Notes under the pieces: generated by a model | The model's input: the letters and a program-made list of their open reading frames with translations, nothing else | What the model was told of the DNA's origin: nothing | Database searches by the model: none | Assembly: GCA_002914845.1 (NCBI GenBank) | Contig: JXTC01000073.1 | Location: forward strand, 800,777-864,776 | Source of the DNA: Trema orientale | Lineage: Eukaryota > Streptophyta > Magnoliopsida > Rosales > Cannabaceae | Reading direction: 5' to 3' | Length of the DNA: 64,000 nucleotides | Program-made: the position numbers and the translations under genes | Shown: piece by piece, positions 13,047 to 23,766 of the stretch | Layout of the letters: each line of letters opens with the position of its first letter | How positions within the stretch are numbered: position 1 is the first letter of the stretch

Positions 13047-14249
13047 TGTTCGTAGTAAATTTTGAACTCTGAAAATATGTATTTACTTGTGTGATACTAA
13101 AAAGATTAAGAAACATAATGCAGCATAACTGAGCATAAAATTCTAGGATAGGTTATATACAAATAGGTAGGTAGTTAAAACAGTTAGGAAATATATGTAT
13201 AACCTAGTAATTGAAACAAACCGAAGTATGAAACACACAAATATATGTACTGAAAATTAAGTATAATAATAAGCAAAAGAACACACTGTTGTATTAAAAG
13301 AAACTAAAACAAAGATAGTGAATGAGGCCTTTGAATGGCTCAACTTTTACAAAGTTTATCAAAGAGAATTTTAAAATGAATGTATGTGAGTTTGATGATG
13401 ATTGCAACAATGAAATGTTGCTCTTATTAATAGTGACCAATACTTTGATTAGTCACTGAAGTGAGCTTGATTAAATTTAAAGACATTAGGTATAAGACTT
13501 TAGCAATAAAACTAGAGACAAGTACCCATGTATAATGTGATCAACTATTAGTATGTAAAAATATATAAAATGCATATGAGGAAAAGAATAAAGGAGTGGA
13601 AAGAGCACTTAGCTTAAGGGATTATTAGTCCGAAGAGTAAATCAGATCATAAGCTTGTTGTATGCATGAAAAACCAGTTGATCACATGATGTAGATGTAG
13701 AAAACAGTTCATGTTTTAATGCTGATCCGATATCAAAATGATGAAGTTGAGGTCTAAAAATGATATGTCGATGTTTGGGAATTGTATTTAAGCTGTCGGG
13801 TAGAATGGTATTGGGCATATAGGTGGCTTTTAACTGCTGTAGGGGTTCAGTACTAGGAACTGAAAAATAGAGAGAAGAATTTGAGGAATTAAGACAAAAG
13901 ATATACTAAAAAAGGTCTGGGTATTCTCCCCCATTTGCAGCTGTACTTAGCTCTATTTATAGGCTAAGAAAGTAATGATCGAAGCAGGGGACAAACATAA
14001 TGATTGAAGGAGACAACTCTGCCAAGTGGCAAACTGTTTCTTCTTAGCTATTAATAAAGTGGGTATTGCAGCTAGTTTGGCAGAAAACCAGCTGCCAAAA
14101 TCATCTTAAAATTGCTAACTAATCCCCTAGATGTCATAACTTATCCTGGGACTATTTATGCTCATGACACCTAGCTAGTTTTATCTGAAAACTAGGTGCT
14201 AGCCTGGTAAAGCCACCTAGTTTTGAGCTTGTAGTCCCTGCATGCAAAC
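13047..14249 (-). mobile_element. LTR of a Tat/Ogre-like gypsy family, minus strand
   Basis: On the minus strand the block starts TGTTTGCATGCAGG and ends near TACGAACA. The start matches the plus-strand LTR at 54472 (TGTTTGGATGCAG). The end matches the LTR end next to a primer-binding site at 59181. A minus-strand TATAAATAG promoter motif lies near 13955-13963, shared in context with the 54472 copy. A purine-rich minus-strand tract (complement of CTCTTTTTCTTC) abuts the start, suggesting a 3' LTR whose body lay to the right and is gone. Confidence 0.6.
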
Positions 14250-14556
14250 AATGCTCTTTTTCTTCACTTTTGTATACTCGATCCTTCTTCTAGAAACCTC
14301 TAAATGTATTTATAGTATAGGATAAATACCCTGCTTGCTAATCCCCTAAAATACCTCTAGTACGACTTTATTTTTTCTCTGTTTTATCTTAATTGAATCT
14401 AATTAAAACTAATAAAATTAATCACATACTTAATTCAATTTTATTATTATTTAGGGACTTACCCTAGAACAATATGAAGAATAATCTGAGCCAAATTAAG
14501 TAACAACTTTGATTATTTTTGCATTAGAAGAATATCGACATGTAACCTATAATTAG

Positions 14557-14672
14557 CTACTCAACTACTTTAAGTGGTTTAAGCAATGAAAGTACATAGC
14601 TTTTCAAGCCCTGAGTTTCTTTTTTCCTTTGGGTTTTGTCCCGAGGCGACTGATCTTCAAACACAACTTTTA
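14557..14672 (-). pseudogene. Exon-like remnant sharing a reading phrase with 57561-57760
   Basis: The minus strand reads an open frame with 'KVVFEDQSPRDKTQ' and a stop at 14557-14559. The plus strand at about 57561-57620 reads 'KVVFEDQLPWDKTQ'. Similarity extends past the stop into the segment containing GTTGAGTAGCTAATTA. A donor-like GTAAGT lies upstream on the minus strand near 14733. This is probably part of the same unidentified gene as 12289-12407. Function unknown. Confidence 0.35.
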
Positions 14673-14831
14673 ATAATACATGAGTTCATACGTGGCAATG
14701 TCTTACTTGATAATGACAATATCAATAATTTTACTTACACTACTGAATTAGAATTCGAAGCTGTAAAGGATACCTGTCACCAAGATGGAATAACCATTCA
14801 ATGTTTCAATAGAAAATAAAGTCACAATCCA

Positions 14832-15000
14832 TCGTAAAGAATATAACTTACCTTAAGTATTATTTCCTCCATACAACGATAATATATATGCTCACAAAAG
14901 TAATTTTTACAAAAATGAAGTTGCAGAATAATTGTAAAGAACGTAAATTACCTTAAGTATTATTTCCATCATACGATGATAATATGCTCACAAAAGTAGT
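14832..15000 (-). repeat. Tandem duplication of about 102 bp containing a donor-like site
   Basis: Two copies, starting near 14832 and 14934, share GTAAAGAA...TTACCTTAAGTATTATTTCC and GCTCACAAAAGTA. On the minus strand each reads ...ATACTTAAG followed by GTAAGTT or GTAATTT, so a candidate exon end has been duplicated. Confidence 0.7.
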
Positions 15001-15580
15001 TTTCACAAGTTACAAATAAAATTATTCTCAAAAGACCAAATATTAGCAGTAATTCAAACAACAATTCTGCAGTGAGATCTATATAAAATACAGCCAGTAT
15101 AAAAGAATTCACAATAATTCAACCCGCAGTCAAAGATACATATATTAGGTCTTTAAAGAAAGGAATAAAAGTTTAGTTAAATAGTTTTTGTGCCCAAAAA
15201 AGTGTAGATAGAAATTGTACAAGGTAATCACCAAAAACAAAATATACAATCATAATAATATTAATGTTTCATATGAATAAATGATTAATATAGGCATAAT
15301 AGAATTATTGTTTAACAAATTACTCAGAAACTTTAGAATATTCAATATTAATCTTTAAACACACTAAACTGATTGTATAAGTCTGAAATAATTAACATAT
15401 ACTTAGGAAAGAATGGCCGGATAACTTTGGAAGGTAGACTTTCAAAACAAAGTACACAAAACATGTAAATAACAAATCGTACTTAATCTTTCAAAACTCA
15501 TCAGGAAAAAAAAAAAAGAAACTCATAAACAAGTTATATGATATTGAAGTTCAGGAAAAAAGTAAAAAAGTAAAAAATAA

Positions 15581-16217
15581 AGCAATCATATATGAACATA
15601 AGTAGAGAGAACAAATATGATAAATTAAAATGAGAATTAACGTTCCAAAATTCAAGTAGTGTATGTTTTTATAATTTTTTTAAAAAAACGATGATAAATA
15701 AGATGGAGAAATTAGAGCAATAAAATTTCATCATAAAGAAAGAGAACAATTATAATAAATTAAAAAGAATAGAAATAAATAAAAATAGAGCATAATATAT
15801 GAACGTAAATGCAGAGAACAAATCTTATAAATTAAAACGAAAATTAGTGTTCCAAAATTCAAGTAGTTTATGTCTTCATAAATTTTTTTTTAAAAAAATG
15901 ATGGTGAATTAGGATGGAGAAATTAGAGCAATAAAATTTTAGCATAAATAAAGAGAACAATTATAATAGATTAAAAAGAAATAGAAATAAACAAAAATAG
16001 AGCAATAATATCTGAACATAAGTGGAGAGAACAAATATGATAAATTAAAACGAGAATTAACGTTCCAAAATTCATGTAAATTTAGATTTTCATAAATTAA
16101 AAAAAAAAGAAAAAGAAAAACGATGGTGAATTAGAATGGAGAAAGTAGAGTAATAAAATTTTAGCATAAATAAAGAGAATAATTGTAATAAATTAAAAAG
16201 AAATAGAAATGAAAATA
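15581..16217. repeat. Tandem array, three units of about 210 bp
   Basis: Units begin near 15590, 15797 and 16010 (spacings 207 and 213) at the shared start ATATGAAC/ATCTGAAC. Each unit contains GAGAACAAAT, GTTCCAAAATTCA, a poly-A tract of variable length, GGAGAAA and a TTAAAAAGAA end. Differences are substitutions plus A-tract length changes. The unit length is in the range of plant satellite repeats, although three copies is a short array. Confidence 0.85.
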
Positions 16218-16548
16218 GACTGAGTAAAGCAACCCACTTTTATCCCTTTTGGTTTGAGGGTGGGTAGAGAACATGTAAGGAAGAACAAAACCAATCAGCA
16301 AATGCAATCTTTGGGAACAAATGCAGCACAAAAAAGCCAAATCTGTGAAGAGAGAAATAAATTCACCTTTTGAATACTAGGGTTTCCAATTGCATCTCTT
16401 CAAAGATACGAGGAATAAGAGGTTCTAAAACTCATTACTATCATAGCTCATCTATTTCTTTCATAAAGATATATGAACAAGGATGAGTAAACAAGATATT
16501 TTCATATTGTTTATAAGTATTTCATACATTTAGACTTTGAAAAATTAG
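16218..16548. other. No assigned gene; possible minus-strand first exon
   Basis: On the minus strand ATG at about 16398-16400 begins 'MQLETLVFK', followed by a donor-like AAAAG/GTGAAT at about 16371. This could be a first exon of the unidentified gene remnants further left, but the support is weak. Confidence 0.2.
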
Positions 16549-17900
16549 AATCTAACAAATATTTTTAAATCCAAATGGTACCATTTAAAAGCAAATGGGC
16601 TAGTTTTTTTTTTTACGAAATTATGCACCATTTTGGATAATTTTTGTACAAAGGAACTAGCATTCATATTTTGATGATTTTAATCAGTTTTCAATGCTAG
16701 TTATTTGCTGTTATATACCTCATGTCACTTGTGTACTTTCGGGTCATATTGTGATTAAGTATTCTGATTTTGTAAAAGTTGTGATTTCAGTCTTGTGGTC
16801 ATTTTCTTTAAACATTTTACATTGTAGTGATCATTCTAGTAATGAAATTGATATCAGGTCTTCTGCACACTTTGTCACAAAGGATACTGACCCTTTTTAC
16901 TATCTTTTCTGTCGGACACAAAGTAAGTAAAGATTTATTTTAACTGCATCACAAAGACACTAGTAAATACAAGATTTTCTCCTACATGTTTATGTGTATT
17001 ATAGTAATATGTATTATTCCTATAGTTGATGTAAGTTCATGAAAGATATAAGTATAGCATGATCATTTAAGCATAATTTTCAGAGAAGTAAAGTTTTCCA
17101 CGCATTGGATTTAAAGTAGTACCATTGTACTTATTTTACGAGATATATTTTAAGTATATTGTTTAGTCTATATGCGTTGGGCAGTTATGGTTTACACAGG
17201 TATCCTTTCTGCATAGGTGGGCACGGCTTATCGACTACCGGGACTGAGTATTGTATTATAAGATTTATTATGTGCATTACCTAGTCGGTCTATGTTGGGT
17301 AGGTATGATTTGCATTGGCCATGTGTTTCCTTCCCACATAGGTGGGCATGACCTATCGACTCCCGCGACTTTGAAGTATACTCAAGGGCTCTATAAAGAA
17401 CGTTTTCTAAGAAAAGTGCATCAAAATAAAAAATCATGAAAGCAAAAGTATAATAGGAATTTGAATAAAGTTTATGCATGAAGCACATTTATGATCATGC
17501 ATGATCTTTACTTACTAAGCATTAGCTCATTTAGTTCCTGTGATGCAGGTAAGGAGACCTACGTATAGAGTTGTTGGTTAGCTAGCACGCTTTCTTGTTA
17601 CCATGATCATACAGATATAAACGAGCTTGACTTATGGGCGATGTTTTCTTTGTATTTCGATATTTGGATGTATTGTAAATATTACTACTGATGGCAAGAT
17701 AAACTGATAAGGACCTTTTGGTTGTACATTTTGTGAAGACACTTTCAGAAAGTAATGTCATGCAGCTTATTGTGTTTTAGAGTTTGAAAAGTTTAAATTG
17801 GTCCACTTTTTTTGAACAAAGCTAGAGTTATGGTTTATAAAAGAATAATACTTCCTAGTTTGACCTATACAGTCATATAGATAAGCTTGGAGGTATTACA
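16549..17900 (+). mobile_element. 5' LTR of a Ty3/gypsy element
   Basis: The LTR ends GGAGGTATTACA at 17900, directly before a primer-binding site. Its left end is set by alignment to the inverted copy at 9775-11126. The TG dinucleotide expected at the start has decayed. The two copies share tracts such as CCTATCGACT...GACTTTGAAG and the region around GTTCCTGTGATGCAGGTAAGGAG. Confidence 0.75.
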
Positions 17901-17904
17901 TTTA

Positions 17905-17916
17905 TGGTATCATAGC
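17905..17916 (+). other. Primer-binding site for initiator tRNA-Met
   Basis: TGGTATCATAGC matches the canonical plant gypsy PBS TGGTATCAGAGC, which pairs with the 3' end of initiator tRNA-Met, with one mismatch. It sits 4 bp after the LTR end. Confidence 0.8.
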
Positions 17917-18044
17917 GAATGTTTAGTTGTTTCTGAAGACTAGCTATATATGTATGATCATATGACAGAAAGTTTGTACTTCATTTCTGATATATAAGTT
18001 TGATTCATACATTATTATTGGCTATTATGTTTATTTGTAAGTAA

Positions 18045-19080
18045 ATGGCCACTGTACAGAAAATCATGCTAAGGGGTAAATGTCAAACTAGCCAACAAAA
18101 GGGTAATAAAGAGAATGACAAAGATACTACAATACATCGATTGGCTGAGTTAGTAGAGAGACATGCTCAGTAAATAGGGAGACTTATAGATCGAGATCAA
18201 AGGAGAGAAGAATAATTACCAGTACAAATTATAGCTAGACAAGAAAACTATGAACCAGCTTCTGAAAGGTTCAGGAAGAATAAACCTCCAGCTTTCAAAG
18301 GTGAAACAGATCTATTATTAGCTGAGGAGTGGATTCGAAGTTTGGAAGGTATCTTTGATTATATAAGAATCCCCGAGGAGGAGAAAGTTTCTTATACTAT
18401 GTATATGTTCCAAATGGATGCTAGATACTAGTGGGATTCTATGAAGTCAATCATTGATGTTAACAGATTAACTTGTGAGAGATTTAAGGAAATCTTTACA
18501 GGAAGTACTTTAGTGAAGCTCATCGACTGGTGAAGGCATCTGAGTTTACTAATTTGAAGCAGAGTAGCATGTTTGTGTGTGACTATATAAAGAAATTTAA
18601 TGAACTATCCCGTTTTGCTCCTTATATGGTGGGTACCAACGAGTTAAAAGTAAATTAGTTTTTACAGAGGTTTGAAGTAGAAATATATAGGGATATTAAG
18701 ATGTCTACAGGAAAAGGTATCCCTTATACAGAAATTGTAGAGAAAACCCTTGAAGCTGAAGAAGCCAAACTAAAGCTGATAAAAGCACTAGAAATTAAAA
18801 GAAACATAAACATGGTAAGGAGATATGCAAATTTTAGAAAAGGTACTCAACCAGGATTTAATGGAGACAAAAAAAAATACCTACAGAGTCAAGGACAAAG
18901 ACAAAATCCTTCAAAATGCCCAACAACAGGTCAATGAATGCAATCTACTTCGAATCAGAAAGTTACATATTCCAAATGTGGAAAGCCTCATAAAGGTGAA
19001 TGTTTTTTAGGTAGTGGAGCGTATTATACATGTGGTAAGACATGATATTTTTCTAAGGATTGTCTCTCCACCTCTAGTGA
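18045..19080 (+). pseudogene. Gypsy gag with zinc knuckle, broken
   Basis: The translated pieces show the retrotransposon gag core: 'PPAFKGETD', 'AEEWIRSLEGIF', 'YIKKFNELSRFAPYM' and 'TLEAEEAKLKLIKALE'. It ends in a nucleic-acid-binding region near 18960-19070 reading 'SKCGKPHKGEC' and a second CG..C cluster. Gag would form the virus-like particle and bind the RNA. In-frame stops occur at 18171, near 18429 and near 18657, and the zinc-knuckle region has another stop, so no full-length product can be made. Confidence 0.85.
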
Positions 19081-19111
19081 ACAAAAAAAAGTTCCAGGTC
19101 GTGTATTTACC

Positions 19112-19500
19112 ATGACTGCAACAGATGTTGAGGCTGATCCATCAGTTATAGCAAGTGAGATCTCTATCTTTGATATCCTCACAAATACATTAATAGATTT
19201 AGGAGCTACACATTCATTTGTATCACCAGCATATGTAAGAAAATTGGGCAGATCATCTAAAACTCTGAATTTAAGATATTGTGTAACTATTCTATCTGGG
19301 GAAGTGCTATATTCTGGTCAAGTTTTGAGAACGTGTCCAATATAGATAGATGGTACAGAGTTATAGGTAGACTTAACAGTGTTGGATATGCAAGATTTTG
19401 AGGTGATTTTGGGTATAGATTGGCTATCTAAGTATCATGTTAGCATTGATTGTAATAGTAAGAGAGTAATATTTCAGCCACTTGGTGAAGGAAAGTTTAC
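19112..19500 (+). pseudogene. Gypsy aspartic protease, broken
   Basis: The frame reads 'NTLIDLGATHSFVSPAY' where families of this type have D-S-G/T-A at the active site. The serine after the catalytic Asp is replaced by Leu. The second half, 'DFEVILGIDWLSKYHVSID', lies after a stop at about 19343-19345. The enzyme would cleave the Gag-Pol polyprotein. Confidence 0.85.
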
Positions 19501-19619
19501 TTTCCTTGGGTCTTCTAAGAAGAAAGTAGTACCAATTATTTCAATGATAAAAGCAAGGAAGTTACTTGAGAAAAGATGTATTGGTTATTTGACAAATGTA
19601 ATAGATACTAGAGAAGAAC

Positions 19620-21010
19620 TAAAGGTGAAGCCAGAGGAAGTACCAGTGGTTAATGAATTTTTAGAGGTATTCCTAGAAGATCTACTAGGATTACCACTTG
19701 ATAGAGAGATAGAGTTTGTTATTGACTTGCTACCTGGTACAGTTCTTATTTCTAAAGCACCATATAGAATGGCTCTAGTAGAGCTGAAGGAATTAAAGGT
19801 ACAATTACAGGAGCTTTTGGACAAGGGTTTCATACGCCCAAGCTTTTCACCATAGGGTGCTCTAGTTTTATTTGTAAAGAAGAAAGATGGGACTATGAGG
19901 CTCTGTATTGATTATGAGGCTCTGTATATTATAGAGTGCTAAATAAGGTCACAATCAAGAATAAGTATCCTCTCCCTAGAAATGATGATTTGTTTGATCA
20001 GTTACAAGGAGCTTCAGTATTTTCCAAGATTGATTTAAGATCAGAATACCATCAACTAAAGATTAAGGAAGAAGATATTCTTAAGCCAGCTTTTAGAACG
20101 AGATACGGGTACTATGAGTTTTTAGTGATACCCTTCAGTTTAACTAATGCCCCATCTGCTTTTATGGATATGATGAATAGAGTATTCAAGGATTTCTTAG
20201 ACAGTTTTGTTATAGTGTTCATTGATGATATTTTGATATATTCGCACTCAAGGGAAAAGCACATGGAACATTTGAGAAAAGTTTTGAGGATCCTAAAAGA
20301 AAAGCAGTTATATGCAAAATTTAAAACGTGTGAGTTTTGGTTAGAGAAAGTTATCTTCCTTGGTCATGTAGTGTCTAAAAATGGTATTTCTATGGACCCA
20401 ACAAAGGTTGAAGCTGTAAGTAGCTGGTCAAGGCTTACAAATATTTCAGAGATTCGTAGTTTCTTGAGTTTGGCTGGTTACTATAGAATGTTTGTAGAAT
20501 GATTTTCTAAGTTGGCTTCTCTATTGACTCAGTTGACTAGAAAGAACGTGAAATTTCATTGGAACGATGATTGTGAAAAGAGTTTTCAAGAGTTAAAGCA
20601 TCATTTGATCACAGCTCCTATACTTTCTATACCCACTTGATCAGGAGGATTTGTTGTTTATAGTGATGCTTCAAAGAATGGTTTAAGCTATGTTTTGATG
20701 TAAAATGGTAAGGTGATCGCTTATGGTTCTAGACAACTGAAAGAATATGAAAAGAAATATCCTACTCATAATTTAGAGCTATCAGCGGTAGTTTTTGCAC
20801 TGAAAATTTGGAGACATTATCTTTATGGAGAAAGATGTCAAATCTACATAGACCATAAAAATCTCAAGTATTCCTTTACCAAAAAGGAACTAAATATGAG
20901 ATAGAGAAGATGACTAGAACTGGTGAAAGATTATGACTGTGAGATTAACTATCATCCAGAAAAAGCTAATATTATTGTAGATGCTCTAAGTAGAAAGTCA
21001 TTAGTTGCTA
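19620..21010 (+). pseudogene. Gypsy reverse transcriptase and RNase H, broken
   Basis: RT motifs are visible: 'LLDKGFIRPS', '[18 protein letters not shown]', '[15 protein letters not shown]', '[13 protein letters not shown]' and the catalytic '[12 protein letters not shown]', then the RNase H region with 'VVYSDASKNGL', '[19 protein letters not shown]', '[15 protein letters not shown]' and 'VDALSRK'. A frameshift near 19890-19935 coincides with a local repeat of TATGAGGCTCTGTAT. Stops follow at about 20500, 20638, 20701 and 20902. The connecting integrase is missing. Confidence 0.9.
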
Positions 21011-22492
21011 TGTCACTTAAGTATGTTAATCGAAAACATCTTTTGATAGATTTGCATCCATTGGAATTAAAAATTGTGCCTACAAGTTTAATGGAGAAAT
21101 TAGTAGCTCTTACCTTTAATTTATATTTTCCTATCAAATTGAATCGGACCCACACAATTAGTCAAATTAGATGTTTAGTTTGTTAAAAAAGACAATTTTA
21201 TCCTTTAAATTTATAAAACATATATTACAAATAATAAATATTAAAACCAATTATTCTTATATTTTTTTAAAAGAATATATATTTTAATAAAAATAATAAT
21301 TATTAAGAATAAAAAATTTTGTCATCCTTTTTCTATTTAGCATTTAATTGTTTTGGATAATTTAAACTCATTTTAGTTTCAATATGTATTATTTTCACTT
21401 GAAATGATTTTAAAAAAATTGAAAAAATGAGAAATTTTTAAAATTTTTGTCATTCTCTCCTTCTCTCTCTTTTTTTTTTAAATTTTAATTATTTTGAATA
21501 ATTTAAACTCTTAAAAAAAAGAAGAATAAAATGAGAATTTTTTTCAAAACTTTTGTCATCCTTGTTTTAATTTTCTTTTGAATAGATGAAACTCTAATTA
21601 TTTTTAGTAATTATTATTTTCAATTAAAATAATTTTTTAACCTTAAAAAAAGACTAATAGAAATACTTTTTTTTTTCCTAATAAAACTAACATTAGGGAA
21701 TTTCTGGGGGTTTTGCTCTAAATAATTGAGTTCAAGGTTAATATTACTAAATTAGTTCGAGTTGAGTGTGTTCTGGTATTAAAAAGCCATTCACAAAAAG
21801 AAAAATTATTACCTTTTAAAGGAATAGAACACAAAGCTACTCATATTACTAGACTTGATATTACATAATAAAAAAAAAAGGAAAATAAAATCAAAATATA
21901 CCTGAGGAAATGGGGTGAAAAACTTCATCTTGTAATGTAGTTTTGCTGGGAAAAAGAAAAGCTAATATTTTATTAATAGTTTGATTCTAGCTTCAAAATT
22001 TGTTACTTTTGTATTCTAACCGAGCAACAAATAACTGATATAAAATTTTTTATTGAATTTTTTTTTGTATGTAAGTTTTTTAATATAAAAAATAACCAAA
22101 AAGACTTATCATTTTCAATAGCTTAATAAATTTGTAACTTCCAAATAATTTCATATGCTAAATACAAAATTAAAGCCTTTAGTATAATAGACTAAGGATA
22201 TAAGAATCAACAATGGAATGAGAATGAGAAAAAAAAGAAAATAATAATAATAGAAAGGGAATGAAAAAAAAAAAACTGTCTAACTCATCAGGTCACAAAA
22301 ATGTTATCCATTTTTTATGTTTTAAATAACTTTCTATATTTATATAAGTATTAATTACACTAAAATTTTTAGCAAAATCACTAATATTCTAAATTTGAGT
22401 ACCCATCCATGGAGTAAAAATAAAAATCTCTATTGAAATGTCACTCATATTTATATATTTATATTATCCCATATAACTACCTGTGAAACATG

Positions 22493-22676
22493 ATCTGAAT
22501 TTTAGTGTCTTCATTAATAAATAAATAATGTTGTTTCAGATTCAAAACTGCCTACCGAATTTGTGTAACTTTATAAGTTAAGAAATCTGAATTTTAGTGT
22601 CTTAATTAATAAATAAATGACGTTGTTTCAAATTCAAAACTGCCTACCAAATTTGTGTAACTTTATAAGTTGAGAA
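22493..22676. repeat. 92-bp tandem duplication
   Basis: The unit starting ATCTGAATTTTAGTGTCTT at 22493 is repeated at 22585 with only a few substitutions. It ends TTTATAAGTT(A/G)AGAA in both copies. Confidence 0.95.
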
Positions 22677-22994
22677 ATTGCTAACTGCTTTAAAAAGGGG
22701 GGGAAAAAAAAACTAAATTATGACATTATGCAATTGATCTTATATTTTGGTTTGTACAAATTTATACATTGACATTTAAATTTATGAAAATATTTATCAT
22801 TTATGCACCAACTTGACCAAAATATTCCACACTAAATATGATACTTTACTTTTGTTGACAAACACTTAAAACAGCTAAACACATATCGCCGATTTTTTTT
22901 TGGCTGGAAAAAAGAGGAGGAAGGGGCGATCAGCTTAACTACTCTCTCTGGACGTGACCACAGAAGCTCCAACCCCTTTTTAGGAATGTTCTCC

Positions 22995-23085
22995 AAAATG
23001 GGCAGGTCGCTACTATTGGTCGGTGGATAGAGTCACTTGAACCCCATCTAAATAACTAGTGAGAACGACACCCTGTGGTACAAAA
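22995..23085 (-). repeat. Dispersed repeat, partner at 49190-49275
   Basis: Shares GAGTCAC..., CCATCT.AA.AACTAG.GA and AACGACAC.CTG with 49190-49275 in the same orientation. The 49 kb copy lies next to a gypsy polyprotein tail, so both may be fragments of one retroelement. The strand is taken from that tail. Confidence 0.55.
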
Positions 23086-23510
23086 ATAAATATTTATAAA
23101 ATTTAAAATATGGACATATAATTTATACAAGCTAAAAGACATGGTTAAATTGTAATAAGAAAATCATTCTTTAATTTTTTTTTCTTAATTAATCATTTAA
23201 AAAGTGTTAAGCTCATTTTCTTCTTACGTCATTGCTTAACATGTGGACTGTCAAATTTTTGTAGCTTCATAATTTGAGAAATGCTAAATTCAGGAGTAAA
23301 TATTGCCGGGGCACGATGCTCTAACACCACATGACATGTGAATGCTGGGCTTGGACATTATTTGTACGGACACAGCTCCGGAGGACATAATAAACCACGC
23401 TGCTGTCTTGACCTGAAACGCAGACCAGAAGGGTCCTCTGTACAAAGCGTAGCTGTGTAGAAGACTGAAAAAAAAGAGAGAAAATCTCTTCCCAAATGAT
23501 ATAAAATATT

Positions 23511-23518
23511 TATATATA
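23511..23518 (+). promoter_or_regulatory. Candidate TATA element of the SUMO protease gene
   Basis: TATATATA-like sequence about 250 bp upstream of the start codon and about 125 bp upstream of a CT-rich tract (23636-23652) that would lie in the 5' UTR. Position suggests a core promoter, but AT-rich DNA makes chance matches common. Confidence 0.3.
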
Positions 23519-23700
23519 ATATAAATTTAATGTGAAACAACCGGGTCTTCTCTAATTGGCTCATTACGGTAGAAATTAGGGCACGCTTCTAAACCCCCAA
23601 CTTCGCTTCAGATTCCTCCCACAGAGCCCGAGCTTCTCTCTCTCTCTCTCTAATCCCTATTCTGCTCATTCTCGTCGATTCTTTCCGTACACAAACCCCT

Positions 23701-23766
23701 ATGCCAACTCGCTGGTTCCCGGTTGACTCGGCCGAGTTCCGTGTTTGGACTTTGGGGTCGCCATGA
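23701..23766 (+). promoter_or_regulatory. 21-codon upstream ORF overlapping the main start codon
   Basis: ATG at 23701-23703 opens a frame of 21 codons that stops with TGA at 23764-23766. The stop shares bases with the main ATG at 23763-23765 (ATGA overlap). If the mRNA starts upstream of 23701, as the CT-rich leader suggests, ribosomes meet this uORF first. Main-ORF translation would then depend on leaky scanning or on reinitiation from the overlap. The overlap is seen directly; the regulatory role is inference. Confidence 0.6.

Larger units (their letters stand above)
16549..21112 (+). mobile_element. Degraded Ty3/gypsy (chromovirus-like) element, 3' truncated
   Basis: Order is 5' LTR, PBS, gag, zinc knuckle, protease, reverse transcriptase, RNase H, which is the gypsy order up to RNase H. 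Recognisable coding sequence stops at about 21112, where AT-rich unrelated DNA begins. Integrase and the 3' LTR are absent. Gag and protease share one frame and RT/RNase H another, and stops are scattered throughout, so the element is dead. A second LTR of the same family lies inverted 5.4 kb to the left. Confidence 0.9.
21113..23500. other. AT-rich spacer and promoter-proximal DNA of the SUMO protease gene
   Basis: From 21113 to about 22900 the sequence is A/T-rich with no gene. Short tracts of poly-A and poly-T are frequent. From 23290 to 23460 it is less AT-rich and may be proximal promoter of the downstream gene. I found no coding signal. Confidence 0.5.
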
